DNA of 64,000 bases from Larimichthys crocea (lineage: Eukaryota > Chordata > Actinopteri > Sciaenidae). The DNA lies in the NCBI RefSeq assembly GCF_000972845.2, contig NC_040022.1:11205422-11269421 (forward strand). The letters run 5' to 3'. The first letter of the stretch is position 1, and the number at the start of each line of letters is the position of its first letter. Of the stretch, positions 42,564-55,274 are shown in pieces. Position numbers and translations under genes: made by a program. Below the pieces are notes generated by a model. It made no database searches, had not been told where the DNA came from, and saw only the letters and a list, made by a program, of their open reading frames with translations.

Positions 42564-42933
42564 TCAGGAGTTGGCGCCGGTCTGTGGCCCTCTCAGGATG
42601 TGGATCTTGGCTTCATCATCTAGCTCCTCAATGATTCTGTCCTGTCTGACGGACAAGATGGTGTGGCTGACTGGACAATTAGAGGTTAAAGGAAAACGCT
42701 GGGTGTACAGATGTTAATGTTCTTTTTTAAATGTCATTCTCTGAATCATTATTGGGAACAAAAACACAGAACAACTGAAGAACAACACATGGTTGAACAT
42801 CTCTGAAACTTTATAATGACTTTCAATAAGATCATTAATGCAGCCTGGTTGTTCCTCAATGTTGAAATCCTGTATTGTAGAAAACAAGTTTATGTGACAA
42901 ATCTGAAGCCAAATAAAAAGTGAAGCCTCAGAG

Positions 42934-43031
<98 letters not shown>

Positions 43032-43427
43032 ACAGTGTATGAAATGTGCATGTTAAATTGTCCTGTGTGCAAATCATCACCATGGACTTCAGATTAATAT
43101 CTTCAAGTGGCTGCAAACGTGTCAGAAGATGAAGTGCCTTTGTGGCCTTGAGTAAATATTCAGTTAACATGTGTGACCACAGCACCACTGACATGATGAG
43201 AAAAATCTGACAGATAAAATATACAAAATAGTTCATAGTTAAGAACTCTTTCCTTCTCTTTATTCCTAGCCTGGTTTTCTAGTTTGTTTGGTTTCTGGAC
43301 AAATTGATCCTGCATGATTCACAGCCTGTCAGCCGTTTGTGTTTCTCTGTTTGTGTTTCTCTTGTCCTTTTCACACAGTGTTTCTGTTTGTAGCAGATTT
43401 GATGTTGATTCTATTGTCCATCTCTGT

Positions 43428-43473
<46 letters not shown>

Positions 43474-43984
43474 AGTGTTTTTGTAGTGTTGTTTGGGGCC
43501 ACTAAAAGCAGAGGGCCGGCCCTGCTGAAAATAAAACACCACAAGATGCAACAAAATATTACACTTTAATAACTGGTGTTATTATTTAGAGTTTATTTTT
43601 AACCCCTGTGTTCCTTCACAGAGATTCACTGTGATATAATGAAAGAGGCCTTATGAAACAGTGGTGGAGGAAGATAACCAAAGCATAATTATTACTCATA
43701 TTATTATTATGATAGTGTTGAGACCACCTCAGTTCAGATTCCAGCACACACTTATTAAATGATCACTATATATTTTGTCCAACAGTGCATGCACACTGCA
43801 CACATGCAAGGATACACACGCCGATCACAAACGCTCCGATGGTCAGGCCGGTCAGCAGGTTCCTCCCGCGGAGCCGCGCTGCGTCCTTCTGCCAGGACTG
43901 GAGCTCCTGTCGGCGGCGGAGGAGCTGTTTCTGTGCCGCCGTCAGTGGAGCTTCACCGGCTCCTTGTGCTCCTTTCTCTGCCAT
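42564..43984 (-). CDS. coa3: Cytochrome c oxidase assembly factor 3 homologue
   Basis: Mitochondrial inner-membrane protein that stabilises newly made COX1 during complex IV assembly. Two exons: 43816-43984 (169 nt) and 42564-42670 (107 nt), donor GTATCC and acceptor CAG, 276 nt in all, 91 aa. N-terminal half: LTAAQKQLLRRRQELQSWQ and GRNLLTGLTIG. One membrane helix spans the exon junction (LLTGLTIGAFVIG...). The C-terminal SVRQDRIIEELDDEAK matches the conserved end of COA3; the start, helix and tail line up with human COA3 (106 aa). I chose the ATG at 43984 because it gives family length; an upstream in-frame extension towards 44092 lacks similarity. Confidence 0.87.
42936..43027. repeat. (CT)n followed by (TA)n
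   Basis: About 24 CT units then about 21 TA units in the coa3 intron. Confidence 0.95.
43434..43472. repeat. (GT)n microsatellite
   Basis: About 19 units in the coa3 intron. Confidence 0.95.
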
Positions 43985-46089
43985 GACTTTGTGTTGTTTG
44001 GATAATCCGACCCCACATGAACTCATAGGTGAACCGGAAACATTCTTCTTCTTTCTGTCTTCTTCTTCCTTACACTGCCACCTACTGTCCACGCTGTGTA
44101 GAGCATGAACTGGAGCACTGATTGGAAATTATCTTGTGAAATCATAACCCACACCCCAGAGGTCGATTTCATTTAGATATTTCATTTAGGTCTCAGAGAT
44201 GAATACATTATATCACGACAAGGTGAGAGCGACCTAAAACACACTCGCTTTGCTTGCCAAATGCAATATTTTGCTTGTCACTGAAGCATGCAGGCATTTG
44301 AATGTGTTGTTGTGAGACGCATTGACGGGATGTTGTTTAAAGAACCCAGGTTGAGCCGTTTAAGAGAATGATACATTTTTAAAAAGCATTTCATTAATAT
44401 GTGCATAATTATAAAATCAAATGAAATTTCTGCTCATTCACCTTCAAAGCACCAATAGGGCTACCGATAAACAACCTGATTCCACACACCAGTGCCAAGG
44501 TGAACACAGTCATGCAAAACCAGTACAGAGGATGTTCATCTACATAATTATGTATGCACCCTAACAATGGGACCAGGGATGAATTTGTTAATTTGTCGGG
44601 CATGCACCACTTTGTTTCAGGCTGAAGTATCTCAATAAGTATTGAACCAGCCAAAAATGAATTCAGTCTTGTTCCAAAACATCTTATCTTTATCAAGGCT
44701 ATGGGGGCCTGGAGCTGATCCCAGGTGACATTGAGCGCCTTGGCCTTGAGACTTATATGAGCAATTTTAGAAACACTATTTAACCTGCCATGTTTTTGGT
44801 CTGTGGGAGGAAACCAGAGAACCTGGAGAGAACCCACGCAGACACGGGGAGAACATGCAAACTTCACACATTATCTGGAGGCTTTAAACCCAAAATGTTC
44901 TTGCTATGAGGCAACAACAGTTGAACCGCTGTGCCGCCTCAATCGAAACTTGTGCCATAAAGTTGGACATTCAGCCAGATCAACTAGATTTGCTCTAGCA
45001 CCCCAAGGACGGACAAATCCAGAACATCACGTAACGTACACATCTTCATCAACACTATTGTGTTCCAAGAGGTCTTCTTAGTTGCTTTCACTAGAGGCTT
45101 ACCAGTGACTAACGTTATCAACCTAGCCACCTCTGATGTTTATTTTTCTTATTTGTTCTTGTTTATTTGTCATGTTTGTGATGTTTACCTCCATCTGCTA
45201 CACACACCATGATAATGAGCTCTGCTTTGCATGGCAGCTGCGAGGATTTACGGTACAGTAAATCCTCGCAGCTGCCAGGAGGCAATGGCCTGAGGAAGAG
45301 TCTTTGCAACCTTGTGGATGACAAGTTTTGCACATGTCTGTGATTGGTTTAGTCAGCATCTATCTGAGCTGTGATTGGTGTGGCCAGTGTGAAGTGAGTA
45401 TTTCAGACTTGGCTGAGGAAACGTCAGGAACAGAAAAAACTCAGAGATTCAAAACTGGCTTCCCCGCTGCTGTCATCCAAGGTGAGGGCTTGAATTATTT
45501 CAGTTTAAAGCAAACATTACAGCCATTTAAAATGTTAGTGAAGTATAAGTAGTAGGAGTGGTAGAGGTACTCAAAAGTACGCTTTATACGCTTATTTCAT
45601 TATTTGTTTATAAGCTATATATTGAGTCATAACTATTAAGAGACGATAACAATTAAAAGTTTATTTAACCAATTTAATTAAATTAATTTCCATACAGGGA
45701 CTATTTCTTGTTACAAAGTAGTTCCAGCGAAAGCAGACATTTCAGTGCAGTAATGTAAGTTTACCTCACACTCAAAAAAAATTTATATTTGATTTAAATT
45801 TATATTAAAACTATGTAATTCAAATGAATGGAAATGTTCTATGTAATTGAAATGTCCTGCATTTTGGCCTGAATTTTTTTTTTAGTGTTGTTACCATTTA
45901 TGAGCCCTAATCAGAGTAGCACAACTTTAGAACAAGAACGATCCATTGCAGTGTAATTAATAGTTGAACCTCCTGACAGGTGAACCATGCTTCTGTCTCT
46001 GATAGTGGACATAATGCAGTTTAGTAAAAATAAATGTTTAATAAGAATCCATGTGATTGCAGGTATATGGAAACACTCCTGTGGAAGAC
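43985..46089. other. Spacer between coa3 and the C-type lectin gene
   Basis: Contains the presumed coa3 promoter (just above 43984). 44805-44945 is a dispersed repeat in reverse orientation (ggagagaacccacgcagaca...aacatgcaaac), typical of L2/SINE-derived sequence in fish. The perfect hairpin is at 45232-45277. The last part, from acceptor ttgcag at 46057-46062, is the 5' UTR of the lectin gene. No other gene. Confidence 0.5.
45232..45277. other. Perfect inverted repeat (20-bp stem, 6-nt loop)
   Basis: Arms tggcagctgcgaggatttac and gtaaatcctcgcagctgcca around loop ggtaca, with no mismatch. No repeat family recognised around it. Could be a recent fold-back, a structured RNA or a cruciform. Confidence 0.9.
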
Positions 46090-46399
46090 ATGATGAGGAA
46101 GGTCCGCATTCTTATCCCCCTGCTGCTCCTCCTTCTCCCTGTGTGTTGGACGCTTTTTGACCCCAGAGTTGATGTGTTTATTCATTACTCATACTATATA
46201 AATTGGGAACAAGCACAGGCCGAGTGCAGGAACAAGCACATTGATCTTGTCACCATCAGAGATGAAAGTGAGAATGTGCTTAAATTCCGAGGCTGGATCG
46301 GTTTGCACAAACAGAATTCTGTCTGGAGATGGTCTATGGGAGACAAGAGAGCCAACTACACTATCTGGAGAGGAGGTAAGCTGGGCTAGCACATAACAC

Positions 46400-46493
<94 letters not shown>

Positions 46494-47569
46494 TCACCAC
46501 TTCACCACTTCACCACTTCACTTAATGTAGTCCACGGGCTGAACTGCGAGGCTTCAATAGTTTCTGTGTGCTCTGGGATCCAAAGTGTAGTCCAGGTTCT
46601 AGAAATCATCTGCATGTAGGGGTGTGTGGGCCATATTTCTTTCAAAATACATTAAATATGTTGAAAATAGTTGCTGAAAAGACTTTGAACGATATATTAC
46701 TGAAATGTTTTTCACCAGTTTTCAGTCCAGGATTTTGTGCACCCCTAGGAGAGAGATAGAGATGAATTAATCTCACTCAGAGTGTTTCAAAGTTAGTCAT
46801 GTCATTTTCTGAACTCATCTGACACGTTTCAGTCACTTCAAAATGGCTGACAATTCTCTGCGTCTCTTCAATCAAAACTGCATGAAAAAGTATAGAAAAT
46901 GTTGCCACTAGATATAAATAAAGTAAATATATGAAATGTGAATCAAGTCAAATGCCCCCTCTTCTACTTTTTATAGATGATCCAGACATTGGTGAGCACT
47001 GTGTTTATACGAGGCATGATGAATTCGAATGGCAAAGTGATAACTGTGACGTACACCGCAGTTACACGTGCTATGACCAGAGGATGATTCTGGTGAAGGA
47101 GAAGAAGACGTGGGAGAAGGCATTAGAACACTGCAGGGCTCTGGAGCCACTGGATGCAACTAAGCCAGCCACTGACAACAACAACAACCGCTATGACCTT
47201 GCCACCTTGCTCACTGAAGATGACTACTCCTTCGCACAAGATAAGGCAATAGAGAACGGAGAAGGGGTAAGGCTGTTTTCTACTGTGCATTTGTGCCACT
47301 GAGCAACTCCTCCTTTGTGTTTACATCTCTCTGCTTGATGTTGGTAGGTGTGGATTGGCCTGCGCTTCCTGGCTGGTCAGTGGCTGTGGATTGGTAGAGA
47401 ACCAGTGGAGGACATGAATATTACCTTCTGCCTGAAGTCACAGTTCTGTGGCATCATGGAGTCGACTGGCTTCAGTTTACAAGACTGCGAGCTGGAAAGG
47501 AGCTTCCTCTGTTACACAAAGCATATAATAACTTCTCAAAGAGATCAAACTGAAATTCCTATAGTTTAA
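46090..47569 (+). CDS. Secreted protein with two C-type-lectin-like domains
   Basis: Three coding exons, 46090-46375, 46977-47266 and 47348-47569 (798 nt, 265 aa), with correct AG/GT sites and phases. ATG 46090 follows an acceptor at 46062. Residues 1-20 are a clear signal peptide (KVRILIPLLLLLLPVCW). First CTLD: YINWEQAQAECR, DLVTIRDESEN, WIGLHKQ, then EHCVY and WQSDNCD on exon 2. Second: ICY-like YTCYD, LVKEKKTWEKALEHCRAL, DLATLLTEDD, VWIGLRFLAGQWLWIG and DCELERSFLCY. Layout resembles fish C-type mannose receptor/CLEC20A-like proteins. Neither domain shows an EPN or QPD triplet, so calcium-dependent sugar binding is doubtful. No membrane segment at the C-terminus, so secreted is likely. Confidence 0.82.
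46401..46493. repeat. (TCTA)n microsatellite
   Basis: About 23 tetranucleotide units in intron 1 of the lectin gene, followed by three ttcaccac units. Confidence 0.97.
46612..46790. repeat. Segment shared with the 3' flank of the lectin gene
   Basis: Blocks aaaagactttgaacgatata, caccagttttcagtccagga and gagagatagagatgaatt recur in the same order at 47590-47880, where the last block is present twice (about 47785-47870). This suggests an older duplication spanning lectin exons 2-3 or a local repeat. Confidence 0.75.
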
Positions 47570-48799
47570 AGACGGTGTACAGGCAATTCTGAGATTTCTT
47601 TCCAAAGTACATAAAATGTGTTGGACAATAGTTTCTGAAAACATGTGAAAAGACTTTGAACGATATATTAGTGAAATGTGGAGTTAGAGGTTCAAACAGT
47701 TTTTCACCAGTTTTCAGTCCAGGATTTTGTGGGCGGTCCTTAAAGGGTGGCTTGATGACACGCTGAGGACAACCTGAGCATACCCCCGCACCCCTAGCAG
47801 AGAGATAGAGATGAATTCATCTCACCCCGCACCCCTAGCAGAGAGATAGAGATGAATTCATCTCACTCAGAGTGTGTTTTTGTTTTTTTGCAAGTCATTT
47901 GAAGGTAGAAAAATAAGTGTGTAAATGTGTACTTTACTGCATAACTAACTTATCTGCACTAATCGATACTCTACATTAACAATTCATCAAATGACTGGAC
48001 TGTTGTGTGGTTGTTCATAGCAAACAATCCCAGACACCATTTTAGATGATGGATGAATCTGTAACATTGGTCATAACACTTCCATATTGACTCATGTCAT
48101 ATTTCTGTATTTGGGCTCATTCTCATGAACTGTGATGTGCGTGAATCAAAGTTTTATTAACAGTTTGATGTCAATAAAGTGAATGGTCACACTTTGGGGT
48201 GAAAAGTGATAAGTGCTGGAGACATAAGGTAACTTTCCAAGATAGGCCACCAGGGGGTGCTAGGATGCTTCAGCAAATCATCCATCAGCGGGACAAGACA
48301 CACTTTTCCTGCTCCATGAAGCTTCTCTGTTTGGGCTGCAGCAAAGAATACACTGGAGTGAACATACGACCACCGTACGTTATCAGCTGCAGAGAGAGTG
48401 AAAGTGTGTACTGTTTGTGTGATGTGTGCTTCTGTTAAAAATACTGGGGTTCATCTGGGGAATCAGTAACACTGTGTTAAAACACATATTATTCTACATA
48501 TAGTATGTAATAATATTAATAGATGGTGTAACTCCAAATTACAGTAATTTGCAAAGATTACTGGTGCAGTAGTTAGTGCTGTCACCCCACAGCTAGAGGC
48601 TCTGACTCCCCCAGCAGGCTTGGGTCTTTTTTATTCATCTTTGAGCAAGATCAAGGCGTTCAGTGGGAGATGATGTACAGCAGTCTGACCAAAGTATCTC
48701 CAGTTAGCATATGGATTGGATTGTAAATATACATTTTTATACTCTATAAACCTCTTATAAACCTGAAAAAGGAACTCAGAAATTCTATAACACCCAGCC

Positions 48800-48850
<51 letters not shown>

Positions 48851-49794
48851 ATTTGGCATCTAAAACCCACAATACTGAAAGTAGACTTCCCTCTGTATGT
48901 GTGTATGTGTGTGTACATTACTGCAACATACAATTACATGAGGCTGGTCTACTGTTGGATGGGTTCAGATGGCTGAGGTCAACAGCATATCCAGTTAAAA
49001 CAGTGTCAAGCTTCAGCCAAGTGACCTGATTGGTCAGAGTCTGGTCCACATCGTACTCAGATCTCCCATAATACACGGCTCTCCCTTTCTGCGGTGACCA
49101 CGATGCTAGTTTGCCAACTCTGCAGCTCTCTGCTTCACGACTGGAGAAAACAGTACACGTGTATAACCGATGGGTGTGAGTAAAGATCCACTAGAGGGAG
49201 CTTTACATTGTGAGACTTCCATCTGCTGAAGCCTCAAAGGTACACCCACCCAGAGGTCCAAACGACTGCACATGGACAATAGAAAACACAGCAGTGAAAC
49301 AACACACGGCTTCTAATTATGTATGGCGTGAAGTTTATTCATAGAGCACAGTTCAAATGTCTTCAGAAAAGAAAAGGCTTTGTAAGAGACAAACATACAG
49401 AGCAAGAATATGAATTCAGAACTACAACATTAAAAACAAGGAGAACAAAAAAGGCTCCAAACCTCCTGTAAAAACAGTTCCTCTGGTGATTTGATCCACA
49501 AATATGGATAGACAGTAAGTACACAAAAGTCCAAACAGATACAGGAAGCAAACCACTTCCAGATGATTTGTTCCGGGGAGTTTCATACCTAACAGGATCC
49601 AGGTTTCATACTTAATAGGATCTCAAAGTTAGTTCCTCTATATGAGGGTGCAGAACTGTTTAGTGCCATTTTTGCAAAGACTGATGATGAATTCCTGATG
49701 AATGATCAGGCTTCATGTAAAGAAGACTATAATACACTTAATATACTTCTAAGGCATTCAGGATGGTTTGTGCAAACTCTTATCGCAGACTGAT
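47570..49794. other. Lectin 3' flank and spacer
   Basis: Holds the second copy of the intron-1 segment with a ~42-bp tandem unit (47785-47870), an AATAAA near 48173 that may end the lectin mRNA, and a (GT)n tract at 48803-48849. No further gene. Confidence 0.5.
48803..48849. repeat. (GT)n microsatellite
   Basis: About 23 units. Confidence 0.95.
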
Positions 49795-50560
49795 TTTCAG
49801 GTAGTCTCTGGTGACTTCAACCTTCACACTAATAACTGTTTGATACTTTTAGTCTATGTCAGCATGTGAAGGAGCCCAGGGATCATCACTAAGGGTGTTC
49901 ATATTTTAAGCCAGTTTAAGGATTTGGTTCTGTCGGATCAGGCGCAAAAAATAAGCACTTTAGTGACCAAGCTGCTCATTATATCTACCCAAATATCTAC
50001 CCCTTCAGGTGAAACATTTGACTGTTGATTAAATTCTGAAATATTGTGTGAATGAATGTTTGTTAAAATGTTTTAACTCTATGATGCTTCTAAATGTGTC
50101 ACTCCTGTGGGGAATAACAATACCTCTACCCTCGGTAACTTTAATCAGCTAACACTTTAAATGACAAGTTTCAGTCGGGATTCTGTACCAATCACAGCAC
50201 AGGGGTGGTACTTGTGAAAGTTTTAAATTATTATTTTTTTCTTAAATTTAGCCAAGACATCAAATTTAATGCTTTTAGCTTAAAGTGCAGCCTTCAATCA
50301 CAGAATACTTTTACATAGACTGGAAAACGTATTTACTCCTAAACATCTTTATAATCAGACTTGGATACCAAAATTAGAAACATGGACCTTAAGCTGTGGT
50401 GTCCCTCAAGGTTCAATTCTCGGCCCAGTTTTGTTTAACCTATGTATGTTTCCACTCTGCTTGGCCACTCCATCGGAACAACAACCTTATTTTTCATTGT
50501 TATGCTAACAACACAGCAGTTACTTAGCTCGATACAATGATTTTATGTCAGGGCAGGATG
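49795..50560 (+). mobile_element. Decayed L2/Rex1-like LINE (endonuclease and RT remnants)
   Basis: In shifting + frames: SGDFNLHTNN (apurinic endonuclease-type motif), a CQHV..EP..H.KG-like stretch near 49860, then QSGFCTNHSTGVVLVKVL, and further on [15 protein letters not shown] (RT domain). The order endonuclease then RT fits a CR1/L2-type non-LTR element. Many stops; no intact ORF. Confidence 0.6.
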
Positions 50561-52239
50561 TCGTGGTACCATAGTCTTTAAGACACATACTGTGTTATTG
50601 CAATGTAACTTGGTTGATTTCACCTTTGTTAGTTGTCACCTCTCTCTTCTATTTTTGCTATTCAGTCATATAACAAATGCAGATGTTATGCAGATCTCAT
50701 TACAAGGGTTCCACAAAACTTGGGGGCTCACTTGGAGACAGGGTTAGTCACAGGAAGTCAGTGTATGGATGCAAAAATGGATGAAAGGTGCCGGTCCACC
50801 TTTGTACCGGTTAAAATCCAACTAGCAGAAGCGCCCTGGTAGCTCATCTAGTAAAGTGTGCACCCCATCTACAAAGGTTCAGTCCTTGCTCCTTGTCTTT
50901 TTCCTTTTTTCTAATAAACAACGGGATACTTTAAGGAAGTTTGGTTCAGACACACAGCTGGGATAATCTGGAGTGGACGGTGTCGTAGTAGCTCTGTTGA
51001 ACATTTGTGCACCCTTCCTGCTGGCTGACAACAGAGCAATATTCATTGTGGGTGATAGAGCTGTAACAGCAGAACAGGGTCAGAGCTTATGAATCATCAC
51101 AGCCTTCTCAATAGTCTCCTCCCCAGATGAGCGACACAAGGATCAATGATGACCAGATGCTTGGTCCACCATGACTAATAATTTTCAATACAAAGGAGTT
51201 CCACTTCTTTTCCATGTCTCACTCTGAGGACAAAGTGCCTGCACTAAAGTGTGCATATATCTGATGCCCACAGCAGCGTGCCTGCTCAGGCTTGTCTCTA
51301 TGTGTTTGTATAGGCAGAGGTCAAACCAGTGTAACTTAATGGGCCGACAGGTGTGTATGTGTGTGTGTGTGTTTAAAGCTTGGGTGGTCAATGAGTCTTC
51401 CAGGCAAATTTGAATTAACACAAATGTTTTAGAGTTTTAGTACTGTATTACTGTAACTCACTGCTGAACTGAATGAAGTCAGAGAGGGGTATAGAAGAGA
51501 GGAGGGAAAAACACACCCACAGGAAGAAAAGCAGCTCAGAGGAAGAGAGAGAAAGAGAAAGAGAGGGGGGAAAACTATTAGGAGAAATGGGCTGGAACCT
51601 GAGGTATGCTGGAGGCAGGCACAGACAGGCTGACCGAGAGAGGCAGAGAGACAAAGAGGAAACAGGAGAGAGAGAGAGAGAGATTTCACATCCAATCATA
51701 ACTGATATGTTACATTTTCTTGACCGTACTGCACTCTGCAGTACAACAGCAGTGCTGCTACTTATTTCTTCTACGTGGAGCATCATCTGCTAAGAGACAC
51801 CATTTTAAACTAACTCATGGAGCTAATGTTGATTGATGTAAGTTATCTGAGAATCTGCCAGAAACAGAAACACAAAGCATCAGGTACTACTTCCACATCA
51901 TGAAAGTTCTTTTTTTTTCTTTATTTCTCATCCTCTCACTTCTGGTTTCATTTAAAAGGCCCAAATTGATTAATTTTATATTATCATAATATGTCACAGA
52001 AATAAGCTCATCCCACAGGTTGGGAACTAGTTACTTTAAGATGAAGATATGCTACATTGTTACACATTAAATGACCCACCAGGATATAAAATAATTCAAA
52101 TTAATTTCTGCATTACCCTTAATAGTAAATTAATCTTACTCATTCAATATTTTTGCTGATGATGGCGCAGTGGTAAGCACTGTCACCCAACCTCTGTGGC
52201 TGGGAAATGAAGCCAATGCAGAAGTGCTAACTGTAATTC
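50561..52239. other. Spacer
   Basis: No gene supported. 51480-51690 is a GA-rich purine tract. A short (GT)n lies at 51354-51372. Confidence 0.5.
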
Positions 52240-52955
52240 CTTGAGTGGCCATTTGAGACTGGCTACAAGACATTTCAGTCTCCATAAGTCCCCATGTCCA
52301 GATGTCCAACTTCACAGCAGAAATAAACATGTTTACAGCCTGGTACAAAAAACAGTTTTGGTCTCTATAGCTAATTTCCCCGTTCATGACAACTGTACTG
52401 AGGGTGAATTTATATACAACTCACCTGTTCACATTATATTAAGGCTTAAAGTTATGCAGGATTAAGAGTGTGGATGCTTTGATTGACGGGTGGGTGCTGT
52501 TACAGATGGCTCATTTGAGCAACCAGGCATCAGGGCGCCTCAGCCCACCTCAGGTCCGCTAATGATCTTTGCACATTTGTAGAAGAGCCAGGAGGCGCAA
52601 GAGGCAGGAAAGCCAACATGGCGGTGGCCAGAGTCAGAGATTTTGAGCTTCAAAATGGCTCTTTAGAAACCTGTGGGTGACGTCACGTTTACGCTGTCCA
52701 TTCTTTTTACTGTCGGTGCTTTGAAACCTCCAGCCTGAGTTTGCAGCTTCTCTCCATGTCAGTGTCTCCAGGTTCAGCCCTAGGACATGCGGGTTAGTTC
52801 ATGACTCTAAATTGCCCGTAGGTGTCAATGTGTGAATGGTTTGTTTCTATGTGTCAGCCCTGTGATGAACTGGCAACCTGTCCAGGGTGTACCACCTAAT
52901 GTCAGCTGTGGCTCCAGCCCCCTGTGACCTTGATAATTATTAAAACACTGGATGG
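52240..52955 (+). repeat. Dispersed repeat plus SINE/L2-derived tail
   Basis: 52240-52720 corresponds to 25600-25990 (same block order, including ggctacaa, tccaacttcacagcagaa and gtgggtgacgtcac). 52735-52955 is a fish SINE/L2-type sequence (actctaaattgcccgtaggt; gatgaactggcaacctgtcc; ending aaacactggatgg). Confidence 0.6.
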
Positions 52956-54721
52956 ATAATACTTATTTTATTTATATTTAAGTAACATTTTTGAATACAG
53001 GACTTGTAACAGAGTATTTTGAGTGTGGCTACCACTGATGCTATTGCATTTTGTGGGAATGATGACTCAGTATTTCCAGTCATGATTGGTTAGTGGCTGA
53101 CTTTTTTTTTTTGTTTTTTTTTTTTTTTTAATCCAGTTAGAAATCAGAAAGCTACTTGGCTATGTCTGTTACTACTTTACACGTCTGTATGGATCTGTGG
53201 ATCTTTGCTTAATGTTAACATAAAAGCACTGGAATGCAACAGTCGATAGACATTCAACTGGATGAACTTTCATCTTGGATTTGTGAAAAGGGAACAAATT
53301 TAAAAGTGTGTTAAAGAAAAAAGAAAATCATTTGATATGGAAACACACACACACACACACACATATGCCCACTGATTTCCTGTGGGGCAACTTTTGCTGC
53401 CTTGACACATGAAAACACAGGATCAAATAAAGTATACACCAAACAGAGACACATTAAAGGGTTGTGAAGCCATTCGGCTGTCCCTTCATCCAACATTCCA
53501 GGGGAGTTCTCTAGCTCGGGGTGAAACGACACACCCTGTGAGAAAGGAGGAGAGGGTAAGGGAGGGAGCGAGTGAGGGCGGGCAAGAGGAGGTGCACACA
53601 GTCAGCCTCTACTCAAACACTTTGGTTTGGCCATGACTGAAACGTTTTCCTCATCTGAACTGAACTGAGGAGGAGGAGGAGGAGGAGGAGGAGCGAGGGA
53701 TGACGGGATCACGTGCTGCTTTTGTGACTAATCTCTGAAATCAGCTGTTTTTAATTATTCTCTGTAATCCAACATGTTCAACAAAGACAATGCACCATCT
53801 GCCCCCCTGTTGCATTCACTGTCTCGATATTTTATCTCTGGCTATATAGCAGGAAGTCTATTAACCCTTAGATATTCCACATGTGGAGCAAGGAACCACC
53901 AACCATTTAATGAATGCTCCACCTGCTCTCCTACCTAAACTACAGCCACAGACTGATTTCCATGGTGACAGAGATTAATCATTTTGCATTTGTTGCAGTC
54001 TTATGTTTTTGCACATTAACATTTATTAACATTCATCAGTGAATCAAATTAATATGTGTAAAGTGGAAAGTCTCACTTGTAGTGACTAAAAATATGGATG
54101 GAATCATTTGGTATCAAGTGAAAACTATAAAATATCTCATAATACCATGAAACAAATATCTTGTTAGAATGTGGAAAGGATCTCGTAGATCATAGTGAAG
54201 TTTTTTTTTTTTTTTTTTTGTCATGGTGGCAGCAAAATGGTGGTGTAGTTATTGACTTTGCTTCCAGCTGCTCTAATAGACCAATTGTAATTTACCTGTC
54301 CCAAACAGCTGACAACGAAACATAGTGAAGTATTCAGCAGAGAAAGAGTCAGAAGCTGGTGGGAGACAAAAAACAGATACAGGGGCGAGATCATGTTTTC
54401 ATGTTTTCATCAGTTTTCATCAGTCTGACCACGTTAAATTTTGTTGCTTAAGCTACAAAACTAAAAACTAAAAAACAAGTAGACTTCTGTCGCGTTGCTG
54501 CGTTCTTCTGCAGGAAAGAGTTCTTCAAACAGAAGTCGTTCAGCGTCTGTAGCTCTGAAAGGACTTTGTGAGAAAGTTTAATTGCAGTGTGGACTTTAAG
54601 GAAACACTCAGCTGAGAGGCTTTCAGACCAAAACCAGCTTGTGTTCTTTTCCTGGTATGACCTGATTGTGAATCTGCTTTTTCCATCCTGAGGAGACAGA
54701 GAGAGGAGGAGGAGACGAGGA

Positions 54722-54770
54722 GTGTGTGTGTGTGTGTGTGTGTGTGTCTGTGTGCGTGTGTGTGTGTGTG
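54722..54770. repeat. (GT)n microsatellite
   Basis: About 24 units with CT and GC interruptions. Confidence 0.95.
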
Positions 54771-54924
54771 CATACTTGCCTGGCTAAGAGAGCACAGAAA
54801 GAGAAAAAGAGAAAAATTCAACAGAGATATTTCTTCTGCTCATTTCAGTGACTGATATCGTCATCTGCAGACAGCCAATCAGAGAAGACCTCCCCTGCCT
54901 TTGGCTCAACCCACTTCACACAAT

Positions 54925-54927
<3 letters not shown>

Positions 54928-54960
<33 letters not shown>
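54928..54960. repeat. (AC)n microsatellite
   Basis: About 16 units. Confidence 0.95.
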
Positions 54961-54962
<2 letters not shown>

Positions 54963-55083
54963 CTGGCCTGCTGATGTTGCTCGCTGATCCACATCAATAG
55001 CAGAACCAAACCTTTTTAGCTAGAGCTCCCCACCCCAGTTGATAGCTCCGCCCCCTATGAATTCAATGCTGAGAGACTGTCCA

Positions 55084-55084
<1 letters not shown>

Positions 55085-55120
<36 letters not shown>
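55085..55120. repeat. (AC)n microsatellite
   Basis: 18 units. Confidence 0.95.
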
Positions 55121-55123
<3 letters not shown>

Positions 55124-55242
55124 TTAGCCTCCAGCTTGTGATCTCTCTCTCTCTCTTCCGCACACTTCCACATATTTTAACATAAACTATAATGCTGAGT
55201 CCTGTGTTGGTCCAATAAACACACGGCCTGTCTTGGAGTTGG

Positions 55243-55244
<2 letters not shown>

Positions 55245-55273
<29 letters not shown>
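55245..55273. repeat. (TG)n microsatellite
   Basis: About 14 units. With the AC tract at 55085-55120 it forms a potential inverted pair around 125 bp of unique sequence. Confidence 0.93.

Positions 55274-55274
<1 letters not shown>

Noticed and set aside
44409..44867. 152-codon minus frame with hydrophobic segments
   Set aside because: It covers a dispersed fish repeat at its start and shows no domain or splice support.
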